Origin: Kiloniellales bacterium
GTDB lineage: Bacteria > Pseudomonadota > Alphaproteobacteria > Kiloniellales > JAKSBE01
Length of the DNA stretch: 59,929 nt
Direction of reading: 5' to 3'
Assembly: GCA_030066685.1 (NCBI GenBank)
Contig: JASJBF010000021.1
Span: 1 to 59,929, forward strand
Shown piece after piece: positions 1 to 7,779 of this stretch. The notes below the pieces were generated by a model. That model made no database searches. It was not told where the DNA came from and worked only from the letters and a program-made list of their open reading frames with translations. The number at the start of each line of letters is the position of its first letter. The first letter of the stretch is position 1. Both the position numbers and the translations under genes were made by a program.

Positions 1-109
1 GGATGACATTAAGCCAATCCGGCTTCATGTCTGAATCCCGCTCTACTTCAACAGTTTAGAGCACGATTCAGATATGAGGTTGGTTCAACCTCATATCATC
101 GTGCTCTAG
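1..109. repeat. Bi-hairpin palindromic element, subfamily A, copy 1 (cut by window edge)
   Basis: Two consecutive imperfect hairpins joined by a short linker around 48-57. The hairpin ending near 108 has arms AGAGCACGAT...ATCGTGCTCT with an inner stem ATATGAGGTTG/CAACCTCATAT. The other hairpin, ending at about 44, has arms GGGAT...ATCCC. The same element lies in inverse orientation at 49385-49497. The inner stem of the second hairpin differs between copies but stays self-complementary. It lies 22 bp past the stop codon of the esterase gene at 131-946. Looks like a REP/BIME- or MITE-like element; the family name is unknown to me. Confidence 0.85.
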
Positions 110-130
110 CAACGGCCGGGCTGGCCCGCC

Positions 131-946
131 TCACTCCGCCAGGGTCAGCATCCAGTCGTAGCCCTCGCCGACCCACTCCGCGGGGATGGAGTGGCCGCCG
201 GGGTGGAGGCAGAGCTCGAGGCTGCGGCCGCTGGCGCAGGAAGACCAGATCTCGCAGTCGTAGCGAGGGTGGCTCTCCTGGGCGCTCGCGCCAGCCGGGC
301 AGCGGTTGAGGGCCTGCAGGATCGTCATGCCCTCCGGGATGGGCATGGAGTTGTAGATGCCGACCTCGTCCAGGGCGACGACCCTGTCGGCGCGGCCGTG
401 GATGTGGCGCAGGTCGACCGGGCCGCCGGGGCAGCGCTCCGGGTTGCTGCGCCAGAAGCCGCCGGCGATGGGCAGGTAGGCGCGGAACAACGCGCCGTCG
501 TAGCAGGCCAGGTTCCAGACCAAGGAAGCGCCGCGCGAGAAGCCCGAGGCGAGGCTGCGCGCCCGGTCCAGCGGCCAGCGCCGCGCCAGGTCGGCCAGCA
601 CCCGGCGGACGTAGGCCAACTCGTCGCGCCCGCCCTCGGCCCGGCCATTGCCGATCTGGCGCCAGTAGCCGGTCTGCGCCCAGGGCGCGACGAAGAGCGC
701 GCCGCGCCGGGTGATGCCCTCGACCAGGGCGCGGTTGCGAACCATGCCCTCGGGCGAGGAATTCCAGCCGTGGAAGAAGACCACCAGCGGCAGCGGGCTC
801 TCGCCGTCCCAGTCCGCCGGTGCCTCGGCCAGGTAGTAGCCCTCGGAGACCACGCAGCGCTCGCCCTCGCCGCAGCCGCCTTCGGCGCGGGCGGTCGCGG
901 GGAGGGTCAGGAGGACGAGAAGCAGGGCCACGATCGCCGTTCTCAT
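131..946 (-). CDS. Secreted PHB-depolymerase/feruloyl-esterase-like alpha/beta hydrolase
   Basis: A 271-residue protein with an N-terminal signal peptide (hydrophobic residues 4-15, AxA-type cleavage near residue 21). The alpha/beta-hydrolase features are visible: an oxyanion strand VVFFHGWNSS at 55-64, the nucleophile elbow G-F-S137-R-G, an Asp at 187 (GRADRVV) and His252 (HPGGHS). This order and spacing fit the LpqC/poly(3-hydroxybutyrate) depolymerase esterase family, which hydrolyses polyester or feruloyl ester bonds outside the cytoplasm. Seven cysteines in the mature part suggest disulfides. The substrate cannot be told from sequence. It lies 107 bp downstream of the SCO-containing operon on the same strand, separated by a palindrome, so it may be transcribed separately. 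Confidence 0.8.
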   Translation of the reverse strand: MRTAIVALLLVLLTLPATARAEGGCGEGERCVVSEGYYLAEAPADWDGESPLPLVVFFHGWNSSPEGMVRNRALVEGITRRGALFVAPWAQTGYWRQIGNGRAEGGRDELAYVRRVLADLARRWPLDRARSLASGFSRGASLVWNLACYDGALFRAYLPIAGGFWRSNPERCPGGPVDLRHIHGRADRVVALDEVGIYNSMPIPEGMTILQALNRCPAGASAQESHPRYDCEIWSSCASGRSLELCLHPGGHSIPAEWVGEGYDWMLTLAE

Positions 947-984
947 CTCCCTCGACCTCTCTTCTGTCGGCCGTCACCCCTGCT

Positions 985-1020
985 GTCATTGCCGGGGCGC
1001 TTACGCGCTCCGGGCATGAC
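985..1020. repeat. Alphaproteobacterial-type intergenic palindrome
   Basis: A 36 bp near-palindrome starting GTCATTGCCGGGG and ending CTCCGGGCATGAC lies between two minus-strand genes. It resembles the half-elements seen at 15887-15962. It can fold as a GC-rich hairpin and may limit read-through into the esterase gene. Confidence 0.6.
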
Positions 1021-1053
1021 CGAGGAGAAGGCAGCAAGCGTTAGAATCACGGG

Positions 1054-1647
1054 CTAGGCGGCGCTGCGGTAGGGATGGAAGACATAGTACTTCGGCCGGG
1101 TGTCCAGGCGGAGGTGGAGCCAGGCGACGCCCAGGCCCGAGGTGCTGACCCAGAGCGGACGCTCGGACAGGAGCCGGATCACGGCCTCCCCGGTCTGCCG
1201 CCACAAGGCGGCTTTCTGCCCCGCCGGCGCGGTGCGCAGGAAGGCGGCGAGGTGCGGGTAGTCCCCGGCCTCAGGCAGGGGGCGCGGCGCGACCAGCCAG
1301 GCGTCGCGGCCGAGGTTCTCGAAGGTCACGGCCTCGTCCTCCGGCGCGGCGGCGAAGGCACGCGCGAAGGCCGCCGGCTCGGCCTCGAGACGGGCCAGGG
1401 CCGGGCTGTCGATCAGCACGCATTCGAAAGCCTGCCCGAGGGTGTAGGCGGTCACCGGCGGCGTCTCCCAGAAGAAGGCCGGAAAGGGCGCCGCGGCCAG
1501 GAGGTCGGAGAAGAAGGCGTTGAAGGCCTCGTCCCGCCGCCAGTTCTCGGCGACCTCAGCGTAGGACACGGCGGTGCCCGCCCGGAGAAGCGTGACCTTG
1601 CGGGCGCGCCCGCCGTCGAAATCCTCTGTCGCCGCCTGCCAGGTCAC
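1054..1647 (-). CDS. DUF6940-like conserved hypothetical protein
   Basis: A 197-residue soluble protein without signal peptide or membrane segment. It has the pattern I associate with DUF6940: an FFWETPP segment near residue 58, a Cys in a QAFEC motif, and a C-terminal STSGLGVAWLHLRLD stretch followed by PKYYVFHPY. Its GTG start is 7 bp from the stop codon of the SCO gene, so it is probably the last gene of the four-gene operon 3403-1054. No enzymatic function is known to me for the family; the tight coupling with a copper-chaperone operon is the only hint. Confidence 0.7.
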   Translation of the reverse strand: MTWQAATEDFDGGRARKVTLLRAGTAVSYAEVAENWRRDEAFNAFFSDLLAAAPFPAFFWETPPVTAYTLGQAFECVLIDSPALARLEAEPAAFARAFAAAPEDEAVTFENLGRDAWLVAPRPLPEAGDYPHLAAFLRTAPAGQKAALWRQTGEAVIRLLSERPLWVSTSGLGVAWLHLRLDTRPKYYVFHPYRSAA

Positions 1648-1654
1648 CGGGACC

Positions 1655-2335
1655 TTAGGACGCGCGGATGTACTTCAGGATCAGCTCGGCGATGCGGTCC
1701 TCGCCGAGGATCGGCGGCAGGACGGTCAGCACCTTGGCGTCGCCGTCCAGCAGGTAGATGAAGCTGCCGTGGCTGTAGACCGGCGTGCCGTCGACCATCT
1801 CGTGGAGCTTCTTGGCATCGACCTGGAAGGCGGCGCGGGCAGCGGCGAGCTCGGCCTCGGTCCCGGTCAGGCCGAGCAGACGCGGGTGGATCTTCGGCAG
1901 GGCCTCGGCCAGGGCCGCGGGCGTATCGTTGACTGGATCGACGGTGATCATGATCGGCTGGAGCGCGTCCGCCTTATCGCCCAGGATGTCGAGGGCACCG
2001 GCTAGCCGCGGCAGGGCGACCGAGCAGATCGCCTCGCAGGAGGCGTAGCCGAAGAAGATCAGCATCGGCCGGCCGGCGAAGTCCGTCTCGCTGCGCCGGG
2101 CTCCGGTCTGGTCGACCAGGTCGAAGGAAGCCTCGATCTCGATGGGGAAGGGCAGCGCCGGCGTCTCCGGCAGCGGCGACCGCGCCTCTGGCGCCTGCGA
2201 CTGAGCGGCGTGGGCCGCAGCCTCCTCCGGGGTCTCGTGCTCGACCCCGTCGTGCGCCGCCGCCGGACCCGCGATCAGCAGGACCGCGGCGGCGAGGAGA
2301 CAAGCGCCCCACGCCAAGCAAAGGCGGCGCCTCAT
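1655..2335 (-). CDS. SCO1/SenC family copper chaperone for cytochrome oxidase assembly
   Basis: 226 residues with an N-terminal signal/anchor (residues 8-27) and a thioredoxin-like SCO domain from about residue 65. The copper ligands are visible: C100-EAI-C104 within FFGYASCEAIC and His189 in YSHGSFIYLLD. SCO proteins deliver copper to the CuA site of cytochrome c oxidase or act as thiol reductants in the periplasm. No oxidase gene is in the window. It starts 4 bp after the stop of the upstream secreted protein (2340-2933), so it is cotranscribed with the two cysteine-containing secreted proteins, which may take part in the same metal or redox task. Confidence 0.9.
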   Translation of the reverse strand: MRRRLCLAWGACLLAAAVLLIAGPAAAHDGVEHETPEEAAAHAAQSQAPEARSPLPETPALPFPIEIEASFDLVDQTGARRSETDFAGRPMLIFFGYASCEAICSVALPRLAGALDILGDKADALQPIMITVDPVNDTPAALAEALPKIHPRLLGLTGTEAELAAARAAFQVDAKKLHEMVDGTPVYSHGSFIYLLDGDAKVLTVLPPILGEDRIAELILKYIRAS

Positions 2336-2339
2336 CGGC

Positions 2340-2933
2340 TCATTCCTCGAAGAGGTACTTCTTGAAGGCCTCGTCGGTCTCCAGGCCCAGGCCGAGATAG
2401 CCGTCGCGTTCGATCAGGGCGTTGACCCGCGGGTCCTTGCGGAACCAGGGGCCCTTGACCTTGGCCGCCTCGGGGTTGGCCGCGGCCCAGTCCTTGGTCC
2501 AGCGGTTGGTCTTGGACCACTCGGCCTCGCCCTTCTTCCTGATCAGCTGCACCTGGTACATCTTGGCCGGGGTGTACTCCTCCAGGCCGACCAGCAGGCC
2601 GTCGACCTCGACCTCCTGGTTGCAGTAGGGCAGCAGGTCGAGGTTCGCGCCGGTGAAGGCCGGCTGGGTGTTCTTGTTGGCCAGGACCAGGACGCCGTCC
2701 GCCGCGCGCAGCAGGCCAAGCTGGCGGCGGCCGTCGCCGCAGTTCTCCGGACAGTCGCCGGCGACCTCGCAGAAGACGTCGACCACCTTGGCCTCGAAGC
2801 GGGCCTTCTCCTGGCCCAGAAGGTTCCAGTTCTTGGCCTGGCTGCCCTCGGAGAAAGGTCCTTCGTCCTCGGCCCGGGCCGGGCCCGAGGCCGCAATCAG
2901 CGCCAGGGCGGCGACCATAATAAGCTGCTTCAT
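2340..2933 (-). CDS. Secreted cysteine-containing hypothetical protein in SCO operon
   Basis: 197 residues. I place the start at the ATG at 2933 because a strong Shine-Dalgarno (GGGGAGG) lies 6 bp upstream and a clear signal peptide follows (cleavage after ARA, about residue 20). The same frame stays open further upstream, but that part is antisense-like sequence overlapping the neighbouring gene. The mature protein has a cysteine group FCEVAGDCPENC at about 54-65 and a later Cys in LPYCNQEVEVDG, suggesting disulfides or metal binding. I do not recognise the family. It sits 11 bp after the upstream secreted protein and 4 bp before the SCO gene, so a role in periplasmic copper/thiol handling is inferred from context only. 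Confidence 0.75.
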   Translation of the reverse strand: MKQLIMVAALALIAASGPARAEDEGPFSEGSQAKNWNLLGQEKARFEAKVVDVFCEVAGDCPENCGDGRRQLGLLRAADGVLVLANKNTQPAFTGANLDLLPYCNQEVEVDGLLVGLEEYTPAKMYQVQLIRKKGEAEWSKTNRWTKDWAAANPEAAKVKGPWFRKDPRVNALIERDGYLGLGLETDEAFKKYLFEE

Positions 2934-2944
2934 GGCGGCCTCCC

Positions 2945-3403
2945 CTACTTCTTGGGCTTGGGAATGGCGAAGGGCGGGATGACGTCGTAGTCCTCGTGGC
3001 TGAGGTTCACGATGCCTTCGTTGGCCGTCACCTTCTCGACCACGAGGTAGTTGATGCCGTCGCGCCGGTAGAGCAGGCCGTCGGCCGTTATCAGGTTGGA
3101 CTGCACCTCGAGGATGGTGTCGCCGCCGGTGACGTGGTCGTCGCCCTCGTACTTGAGGACCATGTAGACCGTACCGTCCTCGGCCAGCACGCCGACCGGG
3201 ATCCCGCCGGCCGCGCACCACAGCGCACAAGTGTGGTGCGCCGAGCCGACCACGGAGTCCGGGCCGCCCATGACGCCGGAGAAATAGCACCAGGTGTCGA
3301 TGACCTCGCCCTTGATCTTCACCCTCTCGCCCGTGGCGGCCGCCGCAGCGCCCGCCGGGAGTGCCATCATGGCCAGCAGCAGACCGGTGATCACGCCGCG
3401 CAT
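2945..3403 (-). CDS. Secreted Cys/His-rich hypothetical protein, first gene of SCO operon
   Basis: 152 residues beginning at the ATG at 3403, with AGGAGG upstream and a signal peptide ending around residue 20. The conserved-looking core WCYFSG...AHHTCALWCAAGGIPVG contains three Cys and two adjacent His that could form a metal site; a beta-rich stretch (GVLAEDGTVYMVL) follows. Proteins with a similar (W/Y)CY...C..C...GIPVG signature are known as uncharacterised periplasmic proteins. I infer, but cannot show, that this and the next gene supply or protect metal for the SCO protein encoded two genes downstream. Confidence 0.75.
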   Translation of the reverse strand: MRGVITGLLLAMMALPAGAAAAATGERVKIKGEVIDTWCYFSGVMGGPDSVVGSAHHTCALWCAAGGIPVGVLAEDGTVYMVLKYEGDDHVTGGDTILEVQSNLITADGLLYRRDGINYLVVEKVTANEGIVNLSHEDYDVIPPFAIPKPKK

Positions 3404-3569
3404 GCCCCGCCTCCTCTTCGATAAGGTTCGAGCCCCGGTCAAGAGATAGCAACTTTGCGGAAGCAGCGGAAGGAAACGGGGCCGGCAAAGCACGCCGCTC
3501 ACGCAGACGTGTGCGGCCTGGCGCCAAGGGCCTCCGGCAAGGGACGGCGCGCGCCTGCCCGCAGCGGCA

Positions 3570-3601
3570 AAGCAAAAGGCCTCGGCAAAGCGCCGAGGCC
3601 T
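3570..3601 (-). terminator. Rho-independent terminator of the small secreted protein gene
   Basis: A perfect 10 bp stem (AGGCCTCGGC / GCCGAGGCCT) with a 5-base loop lies 29 bp past the stop codon at 3630. On the minus strand it is followed by TTTTGCTTT. This is the best canonical terminator I found in the window. Confidence 0.8.
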
Positions 3602-3629
3602 CAGCCGTTCACGACCTGCGAAGTCCCGT

Positions 3630-3950
3630 CTACTCGCTGATCAGGACGCAGTCGACGGAATCGATCTTGACCTCCAGCGGCTTGCCGTTGCCGTTCATGA
3701 TGCCGAAGCTCCGGACCGCATCGGTGTGCATCCCGCCCGACTTGGAGCTGTCGATCTTGCAGCGCTCCATCTTGGGCCAGGACCGGACGCTCAAGCGGTT
3801 CGCGTAGAAGGACGCGCCGCTGTCCGGATCGGTCAGGCTGAAACGATAGACGGCCCGGATGATGGCTTCCGCGGAAGCGGGCCCTGCCGACACCACCAGG
3901 ACGCCAAAACCCATAACCAGCAGGGCACAGAATGCCTTTACGCTCTTCAC
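3630..3950 (-). CDS. Small secreted hypothetical protein
   Basis: 106 residues from a GTG at 3950, chosen because GGGGGTG precedes it and a good signal peptide follows (positively charged KSVK, hydrophobic 7-22, cleavage near ASA/EA). Longer in-frame extensions overlap the gene at 4085 and look non-coding. The mature part is about 80 residues with two Cys (ERCKID and DSVDCVLI), probably one disulfide. I recognise no family. It is followed by a clear terminator, so it is likely monocistronic. Confidence 0.65.
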   Translation of the reverse strand: MKSVKAFCALLVMGFGVLVVSAGPASAEAIIRAVYRFSLTDPDSGASFYANRLSVRSWPKMERCKIDSSKSGGMHTDAVRSFGIMNGNGKPLEVKIDSVDCVLISE

Positions 3951-4084
3951 GATCACCCCCTGTGACGAGTTAGTGTCTAAAAAGTTTGGCAGAGCAAACA
4001 ACTGGAGGTCAAGAGTTCGAGCTGTTGTACAACCGTCTTGTTCGGAGCCCGATAGAGGCTTCGTAGCGATGGAGTATCGAAGCG

Positions 4085-7000
4085 CTACACCATGAGGTCG
4101 AAGTTGCCCGCGAGCACGCGGTCGAGGCGGCCACTGCGCCAGTCGCGCCGGGCATCGCGGACCAGGGGCGTCGGCTTCTCGCGGTAGCGGCGGACCACTG
4201 TCAAGTCGCCCTCGCCCGCCCCCTGCAAGCACTCCTGCGCCTGGCGCAAGAGCGCACGGCGGTCTTCCGGCGGCGGACCGAGCGCTTGCGGCGCCACGCG
4301 GACATGAACGCCGACGCGCTCGAAGTTGCGCGGGCGTTCGGCAGGCCATTCGAAGAGATGAAGCCCGTGCTCGCCCGCCAGGAGGCTGTGGGCGCCGAAG
4401 CCCATGACCGCATAGACCTTGCGGAATGCGGGCTTGCTCTCTTCCTCGAGGCATTCCAGGCAGGTGAAGCGCATGCGGCGCGCGGTGGCCCAGGCCTCGT
4501 ACATCGCCGCAAGCTTGCCGGCGAAGTCCCGACACGACGACCAGTCCTGCGTGCCGTCTGCGCTGGCCTCGACCATGAGAAAAGCCTCGGCGGGCCGCGC
4601 TTCCAGAATGTCGCGGCAGGCCTCGTCCAGCAGAAAGAGGTTCTGGGCCAGGACGCCGACCATGTTGGCCGGCACCTGGCCCCGGGGCGCATTGCCCTCC
4701 AGGCGCCGCAGCAATGAGCCGGCGCGGCGGCAGCCGGCCTGCACGCGGTCCAGGTATTCGGCCAGGCCGAGAGTCGCGAAGCGCTCGGGCAAGGACCAAA
4801 AATCCGGGCGCTCCATCTCCGCCATTGCGGTGTCCTTACGTGCCTGCCAGTCGGCCGAGGTCAGGATCGCGTCCAGCAACTCGTAGGCCTGGCGCAGGGC
4901 GGCGAGCTCCTCGGCCTTGCCTCGGGGGTCGAGCAGGATCGCCCGCGGGCTCAGTCGGGCCGGCGCCGCCTCGGCGGCCACATCCCCCTCGTCCTCCGGC
5001 GCCGGCGCCGGCGCGTCGGGATCGACGAAGGTCACCTCGAGCCGGTCCTCGCCGGACGAGACGAAGAGGAACTGGTCGCCCTCAGGAGCCTGGTGCCGGA
5101 CGATGGTCACCGCCAGCGGCGAGAGCAGGTAGCGTTCGATCGCCCGCTTCAGCGGCCGCGCGCCGAGGTCGGGGGTAAAGCCCTTCTCCAGGAGGAACTC
5201 GATCGCGGTCTCGTCCCACTCCACGGCCCAGCTGCGGTAGCGCAGGCCGCGCCGCTGGAAGGCCGTGACCAGCTCCTTCTGAAGGATCTCGCGCATCAGC
5301 TCGCGGCTCAGCGGGCGGAAGACGACAACGCGGTCGAGGCGGTTGATGAACTCGCGCCGGAACTCACGGCCGACGGCGCGGCGCACCTCGCCGACGTCGA
5401 AGCCCGGATTGCCGGCACCGAAGCCCAGCGAGACGCCGGTCGGAATCCGCGCACCGAGATTCGAGGTCAGGATGATGATGGCGTGGCGGAAGTCGGCGAC
5501 CTTGCCATCGCGGTCAGTGATCCGCGCGTCGTCAAAGACCTGAAGAAAGGTGTCCCAGACTTTGGGATGGGCCTTTTCGAACTCGTCCAGTAGGAGGATG
5601 GAGAAGGGCTGGCGCCGGATCTGGTCGGCCAGGGAAAGGCTGTGCTCCTTCTCCGACTGGCCGATCAGACGGTCCAGGCTGTCCGGGGTCTGGAACTCGC
5701 TCATGTCCATCCGGATCATCCGTCTCGGATCACCGAAGAGCCATTCGGCCAAAGTCTTGGCGAGCTCGGTCTTGCCGGTGCCGGTCGGCCCGGCGAAGAG
5801 GAAGACGCCGACCGGCCGGGTCGGGTCGGTGACTCCGGCCTTCAGCATCGCCACCCGTTCGACGAGGCAGTCGACGGCCTCGTCCTGGCCCATGACCTGG
5901 CCGGCCAGGAAGTCCTTGAGCCCGTCGAGGTCGAGGCCGCGGCGGTGGTCGAGCAGGCCGATCTGCAGGCCAGTCTGCCCGGCCAGGGTCGCGAGGACAT
6001 CGTCCAGGCTCAGCCTCGGTCGCGCCTCGCCCGAGCCCCCCCGCAGCCGGTGCAGGGTCGCGTCCAGCAGGCCCAGGAGGTTGCCGGGCGCCGCCCGGTC
6101 GCCGAGGTACTGTTGGGTCAGGTCCCAGGCCTGAGTCACCAGTTCGGGATCCTCGGCCTCGACCTCCCGCTCCATCCAGAGCCGCCCGAGCGCCAGCGTG
6201 TCCGCCGGCGGCAGAGGCTGGACACGTAGCGCCGCCAGCGCGGTTACCGCCTTGGGCTGCTGCTGAAGCAGCCTCTCCAGGGCTGCGGGCTGGGTCTCGC
6301 CGACGATCTTCAGCTCGCCCTGGTCGATCAGTGGCAGGATCGCGTCGAGCGCCCCGGTCGGGCTGTACTTGTGGCGGCCCGAGACTGCGAGGGTGTGGAA
6401 CTCCGGGATGAACCAGACGACGCGCCGGTCGCCGCGGAGCTGGGCGATGACCTCCTTCAGGCGCTCTTCGAACTGGCCGATGTAGATCTGACCGGCAACC
6501 AAGTCGTTGTGCCCCGAGGTGAAGATCACCCAGCCCTTCTCGTGCAGCCGGCTCGCCAGCTTGCGCAGGATCGTGGTCTTGCCGACCCCGGCCTCGCCGA
6601 CGATCAGGCAGGACTGCGGCCGCTCGGCGAGCAGCGCCGCCTCGAGCTGTTCGACGGCATCGCGCAGCTGATCGTGCTCCAGGATCCCGGCCGCCGCCCT
6701 GCTGTCGGCCTCGTCCCAGATCTGCCCGGCCGAACGCAGCAGGCCCTGGTCGACCTGGCGCGCACGCCAGGTCTTGTAGTTTTCCAGCAGTGATGCCGCA
6801 AAGGGCGCATCGAGGCTCTCCAGGAACTGCTCGAGCGTCGCGCGGTCGTCGCCGTCGAGCTTGGCCCGGACGCCGTCGAAGCCGGGCGCCTCGCCGGCCT
6901 CGATCCGCTCCGCGCAGAAGTCCGTGATGAAGCCGCGGGACAAGCGATAGTCGAGATAGCCCGCGGTGCGGACCAGGACCTCGCCGACCAGCGGTCGCGT

Positions 7001-7471
7001 GCTCGGGGTCCGCCGGGCCAGGTAGCGCAGGGCGAAGTACTGCGGCCAGGCCGCGATGGTTCCGATGCAGCCGAGCACCAGGGCCTGCTGCCCGCCGGCA
7101 TCCTCACGCCGGGTCATGGCCTCCAGCGCCATCGAGGACAGGATGGCGTTGTCGCCGGTGACGTAGGTCCCGAGGCCGGTCACCGGGATTTCAGGCGCGC
7201 AGAGCAGGCGGACGCCCGCTTCGAAGTCGGCGTTGCTCTCGAGCAGGTCCGTGGGATGCGCCGAGGCCCGGTAGAAGTCGGCCAGGCGGGACGCGATGTC
7301 GTAGATCTCCGACCCGGGCGCCGATGCTTCGCCGTCCTCGTCCTCTGCCTTGGCGGAGCCCTCTGCGGCCTTCGTGGCCTCGGCCTTGCCGCTTTGACGC
7401 GCGGCGACGTGCCTGGCGAGGAAGAGCAACAGCATCGCGACGCCGATGAGGATCGCTGCGAGATAGTCCAC
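4085..7471 (-). CDS. Membrane-anchored ClpA/B-like AAA+ protein with C-terminal release-factor-2-like module
   Basis: 1128 residues from a GTG at 7471 (GGGAAG upstream); the frame extends to 7570 but that part is low-complexity. Order of parts: one N-terminal membrane segment (about 4-20), a charged linker, a helical region (60-240), AAA+ domain 1 with Walker A GEAGVGKTT (292-300), a Clp-type GQFEERL segment, and an atypical Walker B FIPEFH (354-359, no Asp). AAA+ domain 2 has GPTGTGKTE (561-569), ILLLDEFE (625-632), INRLD arginine finger (Arg711) and GARPLKR sensor 2 (Arg772). Residues 841-1128 align by eye with RF2: MERPDFW, ASADGTQDW near 970, a GEHGLH segment near 1035, and a C-terminal tail like that of RF2. 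The SPF anticodon-like motif and the GGQ domain are missing. It probably unfolds or remodels proteins at the membrane. The release-factor part may dock to ribosomes (inference). Confidence 0.85.
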   Translation of the reverse strand: MDYLAAILIGVAMLLLFLARHVAARQSGKAEATKAAEGSAKAEDEDGEASAPGSEIYDIASRLADFYRASAHPTDLLESNADFEAGVRLLCAPEIPVTGLGTYVTGDNAILSSMALEAMTRREDAGGQQALVLGCIGTIAAWPQYFALRYLARRTPSTRPLVGEVLVRTAGYLDYRLSRGFITDFCAERIEAGEAPGFDGVRAKLDGDDRATLEQFLESLDAPFAASLLENYKTWRARQVDQGLLRSAGQIWDEADSRAAAGILEHDQLRDAVEQLEAALLAERPQSCLIVGEAGVGKTTILRKLASRLHEKGWVIFTSGHNDLVAGQIYIGQFEERLKEVIAQLRGDRRVVWFIPEFHTLAVSGRHKYSPTGALDAILPLIDQGELKIVGETQPAALERLLQQQPKAVTALAALRVQPLPPADTLALGRLWMEREVEAEDPELVTQAWDLTQQYLGDRAAPGNLLGLLDATLHRLRGGSGEARPRLSLDDVLATLAGQTGLQIGLLDHRRGLDLDGLKDFLAGQVMGQDEAVDCLVERVAMLKAGVTDPTRPVGVFLFAGPTGTGKTELAKTLAEWLFGDPRRMIRMDMSEFQTPDSLDRLIGQSEKEHSLSLADQIRRQPFSILLLDEFEKAHPKVWDTFLQVFDDARITDRDGKVADFRHAIIILTSNLGARIPTGVSLGFGAGNPGFDVGEVRRAVGREFRREFINRLDRVVVFRPLSRELMREILQKELVTAFQRRGLRYRSWAVEWDETAIEFLLEKGFTPDLGARPLKRAIERYLLSPLAVTIVRHQAPEGDQFLFVSSGEDRLEVTFVDPDAPAPAPEDEGDVAAEAAPARLSPRAILLDPRGKAEELAALRQAYELLDAILTSADWQARKDTAMAEMERPDFWSLPERFATLGLAEYLDRVQAGCRRAGSLLRRLEGNAPRGQVPANMVGVLAQNLFLLDEACRDILEARPAEAFLMVEASADGTQDWSSCRDFAGKLAAMYEAWATARRMRFTCLECLEEESKPAFRKVYAVMGFGAHSLLAGEHGLHLFEWPAERPRNFERVGVHVRVAPQALGPPPEDRRALLRQAQECLQGAGEGDLTVVRRYREKPTPLVRDARRDWRSGRLDRVLAGNFDLMV

Positions 7472-7779
7472 TGGTCTTCCCCTGCCGTCCCACCCGCGCC
7501 GCCCGGCGGCATCGATGCTCCCTTCGTCGGAGCCCTGAGTCGGCGGCGCCGGGCCCGCCGTCCCTGGCAACGCCTGAGGGGTTCTAGTCCAGCGGGGTCC
7601 GGGAGGAAAGCCTGCCGCAGCAGGGTACTAACGCTTCTTCTTCGCGAAGTCGGTCGCATCCTTGGCAATGGCTGGAAGAACATCCGCCTCGACATCCCGT
7701 TGCCAGGTTGCACCGGGGCCTGTAGTGCTGGCGGGCGGGCTGCGATCCCACGCGGCGCGCTGGGCGATCCGGAGCCGAG

